Of a stretch of DNA of 64,000 bases, positions 36,990 through 44,253 are shown one piece after another. Made by a program: the position numbers and the translations under genes. The notes below the pieces were generated by a model. That model did not search any database. It was given only the letters and a program-made list of their open reading frames with translations, and had not been told where the DNA came from. Every line of letters starts with the position of its first letter. Position 1 is the first letter of the stretch. The stretch comes from an uncultured Flavobacteriales bacterium (GTDB lineage: Bacteria > Bacteroidota > Bacteroidia > Flavobacteriales > BACL11): positions 1 through 64,000 of the forward strand of contig CAJQJY010000001.1 of assembly GCA_905478765.1 (NCBI GenBank). Direction: 5' to 3'.

Positions 36990-37072
36990 CTCATTTTCCT
37001 ATGATGAATTACCACCTCAGGTTCAATGGGTGTAATCTCAGCCTTTCGGCACCCCTTTTAAGATGGGGTAAA
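36990..37072 (-). promoter_or_regulatory. TPP (THI-box) riboswitch
   Basis: Minus-strand RNA carries all conserved THI-box blocks in order: GGGGTGCC (37048-37055), CTGAGAT (37035-37041), ACACCC (37028-37033), GAACCTGA (37017-37024), GGTAAT (37008-37013) and CATAGGA (36997-37003). The receptor ATG lies about 70 bases downstream. It binds thiamine pyrophosphate and should switch the receptor off when TPP is plentiful. I see no T-tract terminator after it, so control of translation start is more likely than termination. Confidence 0.93.
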
Positions 37073-37096
37073 AGTATGAAAAAAGTTTATAGTTGA

Positions 37097-37603
37097 CTAA
37101 AAATTAGTTGCTAGACTTTCAATTGCCTGCTCATTTCTATCCTCACCTTTAATTATTAAAAATTTGTGTCCTAAGTTTTCTAGTTCTTGTTTGTAGATTT
37201 CAAGAAGTTCATTTCTGTTTGTAGGGTTTTCTCTTAATGTGTCGTAATCCCATTTTAAGTCTGGCTTACATAAAAGATAAAATCTATTCTCAACTTTTTG
37301 TTTTTCAATTTGCTCTAAAATCCAATTGTTGCAGTTACCATATTTATAGTCGCTCCATATTTTAAGGGTTATAAGATCAGTATCATGTAGAGAAATTTGT
37401 TGATTGTTAGTAATAAGTTGCTCGTTTTCCAATTGCCCTTTAGCAATTTCTAATAAATCTTCTTGTAAGTAATTTTTGCCTAAATCAGTTAGATATTCTC
37501 TTGCAAACTCTTTTGTAAAAGGAAGGTTGTAATGTTTAGAAAGGGCTATGCAAAGAGTTGTTTTCCCACTACTTTCAGGACCTGTAACTATAATTTTAAG
37601 CAT
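37097..37603 (-). CDS. NadR-type P-loop kinase, candidate vitamin (thiamine or nicotinamide riboside) kinase
   Basis: A 168-residue single-domain protein like the C-terminal ribosylnicotinamide kinase part of NadR (AAA_28 type). It has P-loop GPESSGKTT at residues 8-16, then FTKEFAREYL, a DTD segment in LHDTDLITLKIW, and YLLCKPDLKWDYDTLRENP. It overlaps the PnuC-type transporter gene by 8 bp, and the TPP riboswitch follows 25 bases after its stop. PnuC plus NadR kinase elsewhere means nicotinamide riboside salvage; the riboswitch beside it instead points to thiamine. Trapping the imported vitamin by phosphorylation fits either case. Confidence 0.85.
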   Translation of the reverse strand: MLKIIVTGPESSGKTTLCIALSKHYNLPFTKEFAREYLTDLGKNYLQEDLLEIAKGQLENEQLITNNQQISLHDTDLITLKIWSDYKYGNCNNWILEQIEKQKVENRFYLLCKPDLKWDYDTLRENPTNRNELLEIYKQELENLGHKFLIIKGEDRNEQAIESLATNF

Positions 37604-38192
37604 CAGAAGTAGTTTGTTTTAGCCAGGCAAAATACCCAAACACAGCAATAATAGTGTAAGCGATAAAAAGGAGAGAGGTAAGGTGTAAATCCCTGCTGAA
37701 ATACAAATAAATTGAAACGGCATCAATCACAATCCAATAAAGCCAATTAGAAAGCACTTTTTTGGTAACCATAAAAGTTGCGATAATTGAAAATACTGTA
37801 GTAAATGAATCAACAATTGGCATTTTTGCACTTGTATAAGTGGCAAAATAAAAGCCCATTAAAAAAGTAAAAATTGCACCTGTCAAAATAAGTATTAAAT
37901 GTTTCCCTATTGTCCATTGGGCTATTTCTATTTTTCCATCATTTTTATTCCATTGATAATAACCATAAAAAGCCATCAACAAATAATAAATTTGCAAACC
38001 AGTTTCAGGATATAATTGTGCAGTAAAACAAATGTAAATATAAAGAATTACACTAATTGCAGCTGCACTCCAACACCAGATGTTTTGCTTTGCAGCCAAT
38101 ACTACATAAAGGACAGAAAGAACTACTGCTATAGTTTCAATAATACTCCAATTGAAATCTACGCTGCTAAAAAATAAAATTATTTCATTCAT
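37596..38192 (-). CDS. PnuC/PnuT-family vitamin transporter
   Basis: 198 residues from ATG at 38192 (MNEIILFF). The longer frame to 38255 runs through the promoter, so it is rejected. About seven membrane helices fill the protein, with PnuC features WCWSAAAISVILYIYI, YGYYQW, and a final FGYFAWLK. PnuC proteins import nicotinamide riboside by facilitated diffusion, and PnuT variants import thiamine. The adjacent riboswitch-controlled TonB receptor favours thiamine. Overlap with the kinase gene shows translational coupling. Confidence 0.88.
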   Translation of the reverse strand: MNEIILFFSSVDFNWSIIETIAVVLSVLYVVLAAKQNIWCWSAAAISVILYIYICFTAQLYPETGLQIYYLLMAFYGYYQWNKNDGKIEIAQWTIGKHLILILTGAIFTFLMGFYFATYTSAKMPIVDSFTTVFSIIATFMVTKKVLSNWLYWIVIDAVSIYLYFSRDLHLTSLLFIAYTIIAVFGYFAWLKQTTSDA

Positions 38193-38203
38193 ATTAAATG
38201 AGT

Positions 38204-38232
38204 CAAAAATACGAATTTGCATAAGTTTGCAA
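38204..38232 (-). promoter_or_regulatory. Promoter of the pnuC-kinase pair
   Basis: Minus strand TTG (38230-38232), an 18-bp spacer, then TATTTTTG (38204-38211). It ends 11 bases before the ATG at 38192. No riboswitch lies between it and the gene. Confidence 0.55.
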
Positions 38233-38288
38233 GCGAAAAGAGAGTTTTTAGTCAACAGTCACTAGTTTTAAAATAAATTTAAATCAAA

Positions 38289-39149
38289 ATGAAAAAAATC
38301 TTAGTTGTTACATTGCTTTATTGTTCAATCGCAAGCTTGTCTTTTGGCCAAGAAAAAGCACATCAAATTTACAATAAAGTTGGCAATAAAATCTCATATA
38401 AAACTATGCTTTTCAAAATAAAAAATGCGGATGTAGTTTTGTTTGGTGAAAATCATAATGACCCGATTTCACATTGGTTGCAATTAGAACTTACTAAAAG
38501 TTTACACGAAAAACATGGTTCTAATTTAATGCTTGGAGCCGAAATGATTGCGTCAGACAATCAAGTTGTATTAGATGAGTATTTACTAGGTTACAGTAGA
38601 GAGAAAGATTTTGAAAAAGAAGCAAAAATATGGCCAAATCATAAAACAGATTACCGGCCATTATTAAGTTTTGCAAGGGAAAATAAATTGCACTTTGTAG
38701 CTACAAATATACCAAGAAGGTTCGCAAATATGGTTTATCGTTTTGGGATTGACACGCTTACGTATTTGCCAGAAGCATCAAAACAATTTATTGCACCACT
38801 ACCTATAGCTTACGATACTTCATTGCATTGCTATAAAGAAATTTCTATTAAGGCTGGAGGGCATGGAGGTGAAAACTTCCCGAAATCTCAGGCAATAAAA
38901 GATGCTACTATGGCGCATTTTATTAATGATAATATGAAAGAAAATACAAAGTTTATACATTATAATGGTTCATACCACTCAAAATATTATGAGTCGATAA
39001 TGTGGTATTTACTCCAGTTAAACAAAGAGTTAAGTATTACTACAATTGAAGTTGTAGAACAGGCCGACATTTCAGAATTTGACAAGAACCTTTTAGGAAA
39101 TGCTGATTTCTTTATTGTGGTGGATGAAGATATGTGTAAAACACATTAA
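38289..39149 (+). CDS. ChaN-like haem-binding/Tiki-superfamily lipoprotein or secreted protein
   Basis: A 286-residue protein with a signal peptide (MKKILVVTLLYCSIASLSFGQ). The body matches the ChaN family: VVLFGENHNDP near residue 48, the G-E-x-H motif typical of this fold, then LMLGAEMI and FIHYNGSYHSKY. ChaN of Campylobacter is an iron-regulated haem-binding lipoprotein; related Tiki proteins are metalloproteases. A role in haem/iron uptake is plausible but unproven. It is divergent from the pnuC-type gene and converges on the GGGP synthase gene with a 4-bp overlap. Confidence 0.85.
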   Translation: MKKILVVTLLYCSIASLSFGQEKAHQIYNKVGNKISYKTMLFKIKNADVVLFGENHNDPISHWLQLELTKSLHEKHGSNLMLGAEMIASDNQVVLDEYLLGYSREKDFEKEAKIWPNHKTDYRPLLSFARENKLHFVATNIPRRFANMVYRFGIDTLTYLPEASKQFIAPLPIAYDTSLHCYKEISIKAGGHGGENFPKSQAIKDATMAHFINDNMKENTKFIHYNGSYHSKYYESIMWYLLQLNKELSITTIEVVEQADISEFDKNLLGNADFFIVVDEDMCKTH

Positions 39150-39883
39150 CAATTGCGCACTGCATTTGCAATTTCAAAAATTAGATTTTCGTCCTTTTCA
39201 ATTGCATTTCCAACTACTATGATGTCAGCTCCAGCTTTGCAATTTACAAGCGCTTTTTCTCCACTACTTATTCCTCCTCCTATAATTAAAGGAACATCAA
39301 CTGATTTGCTTACAGTTGCAATCATTTCTTCTGAAATCGGATTTTGAGCACCACTTCCTCCATCCATAAATATGAGTTTAAGTCCTAGCATTTCACCAGC
39401 CATAGCCGTGCAAGCAGCAACTGCATTTTTTTCAGCAGGAATAGGATTTGTGTTGCTCATATAAGAAACTGTAGTAGGTCTTCCACTATCAATTAACATA
39501 TATCCTGTGGATAAAACTTCTACTGATGATTGTTTTAAAATAGGAGCTGTAACAACTTGTTTCCCAATTAACATATCAGCATTTCTTCCTGATATTAAGG
39601 ATAAAAATAAAATTCCATCTGCTTTATCATTTACTTGCATGGCATCTCCAGGAAACAATATAACAGGAATGTTAGAGTTTTCTTTTAATGTTGATAGGCA
39701 GGAGTCTAAACTATCATTTGTTAGCAAACTTCCTCCAACAAAAAAGTAATCGGTATTTGCTTTCTCTGCTTTTTCAATAATTGTAAGTAGTTGATTTTTA
39801 TCTTGCTTATCTGGGTCAATTAAAAGTGCAAATGATTTTTTATTTGCTTTTTTGTTTTGAAGTATAATTTTGTAGATATCCAT
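39146..39883 (-). CDS. Geranylgeranylglyceryl-phosphate synthase-like (PcrB/GGGPS) prenyltransferase
   Basis: 245 residues from ATG at 39883. A second in-frame ATG at 39907 overlaps the preceding gene, and the shorter start aligns with the family opening. The TIM-barrel has FALLIDPDK, FFVGGSLLT, PVILFPGD, IPAEKNAVAA, FMDGGSGA and a phosphate-binding IIGGGISSGE. It joins glycerol-1-phosphate with a polyprenyl diphosphate to form an ether bond. Bacteroidetes carry group II enzymes of this archaeal-type family, and the lipid product in cells is poorly known. It lies downstream of the phosphopantetheinyl transferase gene. Confidence 0.9.
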   Translation of the reverse strand: MDIYKIILQNKKANKKSFALLIDPDKQDKNQLLTIIEKAEKANTDYFFVGGSLLTNDSLDSCLSTLKENSNIPVILFPGDAMQVNDKADGILFLSLISGRNADMLIGKQVVTAPILKQSSVEVLSTGYMLIDSGRPTTVSYMSNTNPIPAEKNAVAACTAMAGEMLGLKLIFMDGGSGAQNPISEEMIATVSKSVDVPLIIGGGISSGEKALVNCKAGADIIVVGNAIEKDENLIFEIANAVRNC

Positions 39884-39893
39884 AAGTAATTTT

Positions 39894-40475
39894 CTATTTG
39901 CAAACATACACTAAAAAGTGCGTATCTATTTTTGTGTAATACAATGTATGTTGTTTTTTATTAAAGCGTGTTTCTATTTTACCTTTCTCTTTCATAATAA
40001 ATGGAGATATCTGTATATCTTTTTTAAAATCAACACTTCCTTTTTGATGCCATTTAAAAACTGCTTCCTTGCAACACCATATTAATGTTGCTTTTTCTTT
40101 TGTTAGATCATTATGACTATTGTCCGTAATAAATTTAGGTGAGAGTTTTAGTGGTTTTTCAGAGATATACTCAATATCTAATCCTATTTTTTTGTTGCTT
40201 ATAATTATTGCGACTAAATTTTTAGAATGAGAAATTGAAATGTGCTTCCCATTTGAAATTTCAGGAGCACCATTTGAATTATATGAAATTTGTTGATTTG
40301 GTTCTAGTTCATTAAAGAGTAGTCTGCTTGCTAAAAAGTGTTTTTTTCTTTTTTCATTTTTCATTTTTGATGAGTCAAAACGCGCTCCAATTTTTAAAAT
40401 TTCTGTTAAGCTCTCATTCAAGTCCCAAATAGCAATTTGACAATTATTTTCAGTGTATTTTTTAATGACTCCCAT
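39894..40475 (-). CDS. 4'-phosphopantetheinyl transferase superfamily protein
   Basis: 193 residues. The hallmarks are KRKKHFLASRLL near residue 60, ISISHSKNLVAIIIS, the Mg-binding GLDIE, and WCCKEAVFKW (the W-x-x-K-E-A motif). It attaches phosphopantetheine from CoA to a Ser of acyl or peptidyl carrier proteins. In Bacteroidetes such a gene next to the GGGP synthase and ahcY genes is usual and may serve fatty-acid ACP. It is divergent from ahcY. Confidence 0.9.
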   Translation of the reverse strand: MGVIKKYTENNCQIAIWDLNESLTEILKIGARFDSSKMKNEKRKKHFLASRLLFNELEPNQQISYNSNGAPEISNGKHISISHSKNLVAIIISNKKIGLDIEYISEKPLKLSPKFITDNSHNDLTKEKATLIWCCKEAVFKWHQKGSVDFKKDIQISPFIMKEKGKIETRFNKKQHTLYYTKIDTHFLVYVCK

Positions 40476-40486
40476 CTCAAATTTTA

Positions 40487-40520
40487 TTTGTTGCGAATGT
40501 AATAATTATCATTATCTTTG
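40487..40520 (+). promoter_or_regulatory. Promoter of ahcY
   Basis: TTTG (40487-40490) and TATCTTTG (40513-40520), spaced 22 bp. It is 35 bases upstream of the ATG at 40556 and downstream of the divergent transferase gene. Confidence 0.75.
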
Positions 40521-40555
40521 CCAACCTTTAAAATAAAAAATTGACAACTGTAACT

Positions 40556-41848
40556 ATGAATTATAAAGTAAAAGACATCTCATTAGCAGAATGGGGGAGA
40601 AAAGAAATTACATTAGCTGAGGCAGAAATGCCAGGGTTAATGGCTATAAGAGAAGAGTATGGAGAAAACAAACCATTAGCTGGTGCTAGAATTGCTGGAT
40701 GTTTACACATGACAATTCAGACTGCAGTTTTAATTGAAACATTAGTTCATTTAGGTGCTGAGGTTACTTGGTCATCTTGTAATGTTTTCTCTACACAAGA
40801 CCAAGCAGCAGCTGCTATTGCGGCAACAGGTGTTCCTGTTTTTGCCTGGAAAGGACTTTCGGAAGAAGAGTTTGATTGGTGTATTTTACAAACACTAACT
40901 GCCTTTGAAGGTGGTAAATCGTTAAACATGATATTAGATGATGGTGGTGATTTAACTAATATGGTATTTGATAGATTTCCTGAAATGGTAGAAGATATTA
41001 AAGGCCTTTCTGAAGAAACTACTACTGGAGTGCATAGATTGTACGAAAGAATGGAGAAGGGGACACTTTTAATTCCTGCTATCAATATTAATGACTCAGT
41101 TACTAAATCAAAATTTGATAACAAGTATGGTTGTAAAGAATCGTTAGTAGATGCAATTAGAAGGGCAACTGATGTAATGATGGCTGGTAAAGTTGCGGTT
41201 GTTGCAGGCTATGGTGATGTTGGGAAAGGTTCTGCAGCTTCATTAAGGGGTGCTGGAGCAAGAGTTATTGTTACTGAAATTGATCCTATTTGTGCATTGC
41301 AGGCGGCAATGGATGGTTTTGCAGTAAAAAGAATGGATGATGCGTGTAAGAATGCTGATATTATTGTAACAACTACAGGTAATAAAGATATTATACAGGC
41401 TCGTCATTTTGAGGCAATGAAAGATAAAACGATTGTGTGTAATATTGGTCATTTTGATAATGAAATTGATGTAGCTTGGTTGAATGACAATTGGGGACAC
41501 ACCAAAGATACCATTAAACCTCAAGTGGATATGTATACAATTGATGGTAAAAACATTATTTTATTAGCTGAAGGTAGATTAGTTAATTTAGGTTGCGCAA
41601 CAGGACATCCTTCATTTGTTATGTCAAATTCATTTACAAATCAAGTATTGGCTCAGTTAGAACTTTGGAATAACATAGATGCGTATGCTAAAGAGGTTTA
41701 TATGTTACCCAAACATTTAGATGAAAAAGTAGCTAGACTTCACCTTGCTAAAATTGGAGTTGATTTAGAAACGTTAAGATCAGATCAAGCAGAATATATT
41801 GGAGTTACGGTTGAAGGTCCTTATAAGCCAGAATATTATAGATACTAG
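40556..41848 (+). CDS. ahcY: Adenosylhomocysteinase
   Basis: Splits S-adenosylhomocysteine into adenosine and homocysteine, relieving inhibition of methyltransferases. 430 residues from ATG at 40556; the in-frame TTG at 40541 is not needed. Motifs: [45 protein letters not shown], the NAD-binding [21 protein letters not shown] and the C-terminal KPEYYRY with the Lys/Tyr that reach into the partner subunit. It has its own promoter and terminator. Confidence 0.98.
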   Translation: MNYKVKDISLAEWGRKEITLAEAEMPGLMAIREEYGENKPLAGARIAGCLHMTIQTAVLIETLVHLGAEVTWSSCNVFSTQDQAAAAIAATGVPVFAWKGLSEEEFDWCILQTLTAFEGGKSLNMILDDGGDLTNMVFDRFPEMVEDIKGLSEETTTGVHRLYERMEKGTLLIPAININDSVTKSKFDNKYGCKESLVDAIRRATDVMMAGKVAVVAGYGDVGKGSAASLRGAGARVIVTEIDPICALQAAMDGFAVKRMDDACKNADIIVTTTGNKDIIQARHFEAMKDKTIVCNIGHFDNEIDVAWLNDNWGHTKDTIKPQVDMYTIDGKNIILLAEGRLVNLGCATGHPSFVMSNSFTNQVLAQLELWNNIDAYAKEVYMLPKHLDEKVARLHLAKIGVDLETLRSDQAEYIGVTVEGPYKPEYYRY

Positions 41849-41864
41849 ATATTTATTGTATAAT

Positions 41865-41895
41865 AAAAAAGTCCCTAGAAATAGGGTCTTTTTTT
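41865..41895 (+). terminator. Rho-independent terminator after ahcY
   Basis: Stem AAAAG-t-CCCTA / TAGGG-t-CTTTT with a GAAA loop and one T-T mismatch, ending in a T run. Confidence 0.88.
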
Positions 41896-41969
41896 ATGCT
41901 TTAAATCTGCCATTTTATTAAGTATAAAAAAAATACCTTAATATTGTGGCTGAATTAAATCCTATTACT

Positions 41970-43757
41970 ATGAAAAGATTCTTTACAATTTTATTTTTTA
42001 ATTTGTTTATTGTAGTTTTTATAAATGCACAATGTTCTATTGATTATAGTTATTTTCCAATTGGCGAAAATTATGGTTTGTTTCCTGATACTTTGCCTGT
42101 TGGGGTTGTTGGGCAAACCTATAATCAAGATTTAACTTTTTACCTGCCTGTTGATACTATTTTTGGTGGTGTTTTTGTAGAGTTTACAGATTTTCACATT
42201 ACATCAATTTCACTTCCACTAGGAATTACTTGGGAATGTAATAATAGTTCAAATGCGTGTCATTACGATCCTTTAGTTAGTCAATACGGCTGTGTAAATG
42301 TTTCTGGTACTCCTTTAGTTGTTGGAAATTATGATGTTGAGGTTAATTTAGTAGCTACTCATAGTTTATCTGCTTTATTGGGTACAGAGAGTATTTCTTT
42401 CTCACTTCCAATGACAATAATTAATGATACATCTACATCTAATAACGCTGGTTTTGCAATGACAAATTCATCAGGTTGCGCTCCAATAACAGTTAGTTTT
42501 ACAAATAATAATACTAGTATGTTATCTTATTTTTGGGATTTTGGAAATGGGAACACTAGCACTATGCAAAATCCTGTGGATCAGTTATATTCACAGGCTG
42601 GGCAGTATATTGTGCAGTATTCAGCAATGCAAAGTAATCCTACATATTTTTTAGAAAATATTGAGGTATTTTCAGGTACTTGTACAGATAATTTCCTAAT
42701 TGGTGATGTAGATTTGTTGTATGATATTACAACTTCAAGTGGAGTTGTGCAGTCTGTACCCCCTTCTAATGCGATAACTCAGGCTTTTCCTTTAATGATT
42801 AATTTATCTAATCCATTGCAGTTAACGGGTCAAGATGTTACAATTGAAGTATGGGATGATGATGGTTGGATAAGCGGATTAGAATACTGTGGTGGCGTTA
42901 CTTTTACACCACCACAGCAAGCAGGAACATTTTCTGCAAATGGAGGTGGTTTATCTATAAACTATACTATCATAGAGTTACCTGCAAATACAGTAATTAC
43001 AGCAGATACGATAAATGTCTATGGATTTCCTACTGCACCTGTACTGGTTTACGATACTTTAAATAACTTGATTTACACAACTTCAGATTCTACTGCCATG
43101 CAATGGTATTATTATAATAGCCCAATTCCTGGGGCTAATGACACCTTTCTTGAGCCAACAGCTTCTGGATTATACTCTTTAGTAGTTGTAAATGAGAATG
43201 GTTGTATAAATAATTCTTTAGAGGTTTTGATTGTAATATGCGACTCTTCTTATCAGCCAATGTTGGGTGATAATGGATCTACAGCATGGATGTTAGATTC
43301 AGCCTTATATTCTGATCTGCAATGGTATAGTGTTATTACTGGAATTATTAATGGCGCAAATAACTCTTTTTTCCCAGCTACTGAAAACGGGGAGTACTAT
43401 ATTGTTGCAACTGATACATTTGGTTGTTCATACATGTCAGCTCCAGTATATCTAAGCCCTTTTGTAAGTTCAGAAGTAATATTTACATCTGAGATTGTAA
43501 AGGTTGGTCCCAACCCTATTAAAAATGGACTTTCTTTGAATATCTATATAGAAGCCTCTGCGTTATCACCAGTTGTATTTGTTTTGATAGATTTCTATGG
43601 AAGAGAGGTTGTTCGTAAGGTTGTTAATTACCGCTGTTATCCTTATCAACTTGAAGCAAATGAGATTAGTAAGTTATCCAATGGAGTATATTATTTAGAT
43701 ATCTCATTTGATGATAATAAGATAAGAAAGAAGGTTGTAAAGTTGGGAGCTAATTAA
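41970..43757 (+). CDS. Secreted PKD-domain protein with T9SS sorting domain
   Basis: 595 residues from ATG at 41970 (MKRFFTILF, a signal peptide ending INAQ); the GTG eight codons upstream is rejected. After an N-terminal ~150-residue domain comes a PKD domain (~165-230: GCAPITVSFTNNN, then YFWDFGNGN). Two Ig-like modules follow with W-Y-x-N-x-x-I-x-G-A-N and G-x-Y-x-V-V-x-N-x-x-G-C patterns. The last ~85 residues are a T9SS sorting domain (KVGPNPIKNG, then DFYGREV, LSNGVYYL, KKVVKL). It is a surface or released protein of unknown target. It converges on the Rieske-like gene with an 8-bp overlap. Confidence 0.88.
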   Translation: MKRFFTILFFNLFIVVFINAQCSIDYSYFPIGENYGLFPDTLPVGVVGQTYNQDLTFYLPVDTIFGGVFVEFTDFHITSISLPLGITWECNNSSNACHYDPLVSQYGCVNVSGTPLVVGNYDVEVNLVATHSLSALLGTESISFSLPMTIINDTSTSNNAGFAMTNSSGCAPITVSFTNNNTSMLSYFWDFGNGNTSTMQNPVDQLYSQAGQYIVQYSAMQSNPTYFLENIEVFSGTCTDNFLIGDVDLLYDITTSSGVVQSVPPSNAITQAFPLMINLSNPLQLTGQDVTIEVWDDDGWISGLEYCGGVTFTPPQQAGTFSANGGGLSINYTIIELPANTVITADTINVYGFPTAPVLVYDTLNNLIYTTSDSTAMQWYYYNSPIPGANDTFLEPTASGLYSLVVVNENGCINNSLEVLIVICDSSYQPMLGDNGSTAWMLDSALYSDLQWYSVITGIINGANNSFFPATENGEYYIVATDTFGCSYMSAPVYLSPFVSSEVIFTSEIVKVGPNPIKNGLSLNIYIEASALSPVVFVLIDFYGREVVRKVVNYRCYPYQLEANEISKLSNGVYYLDISFDDNKIRKKVVKLGAN

Positions 43758-44166
43758 AGATGTGCAGAACATTATTATCATTCAAACTCCAATTGTAATT
43801 TTTTAATGACAAAAGAGCTGGTGCATTTATAGCTTCACCTGTGTTGCTTATTAAGAATGCTGAGGTGCAACAACCGCAAAATGCAATTCCAGAATTTACT
43901 GAATCAATAACTGAACAAGATAGTGATGGTTCGTAACTGCAGTTTCTGTCATATACTTTATAGTCATTGCCAACTCCATGATATATAATTATTCCATCCA
44001 CACCACCTTCAATAAAAATTGCAGTTCCTGATATTGAAATTTCACTATATTCGGGTAAGCTTAAATTCACATACTCATTTACATAAACTTCTTGTATATA
44101 ATCATTTTTTGTGTTACAGCTGAGCACTAAAATATTCATTGTTAGAATGTAAATAAGCTTTTTCAT
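43750..44166 (-). CDS. Rieske-fold-like lipoprotein with Cys-rich site
   Basis: A 138-residue protein with a lipoprotein signal (LVLSC at residues 13-17). The body follows the Rieske ferredoxin plan: a beta-rich front; a first cluster loop reading YDRNCSYEP and SCSV; a second reading FCGCCTSAF; and then G-E-A-I-x-A-P-A-L-x-S-L-K-x-Y. Canonical Rieske proteins use C-x-H and C-x2-H; no His is present in the loops here. The Cys residues could bind a different cluster or metal, or form disulfides in the periplasm. Similar His-less proteins occur in Bacteroidetes, and the function is unknown. Confidence 0.7.
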   Translation of the reverse strand: MKKLIYILTMNILVLSCNTKNDYIQEVYVNEYVNLSLPEYSEISISGTAIFIEGGVDGIIIYHGVGNDYKVYDRNCSYEPSLSCSVIDSVNSGIAFCGCCTSAFLISNTGEAINAPALLSLKNYNWSLNDNNVLHIFN

Positions 44167-44253
44167 GTCTGCAATTTTAGGTAAAATAAATGAGATTTAT
44201 TACCTTTATTAATTTGAAAATATTTATATCTTTACAGCCTTTAAAATTAGAAT

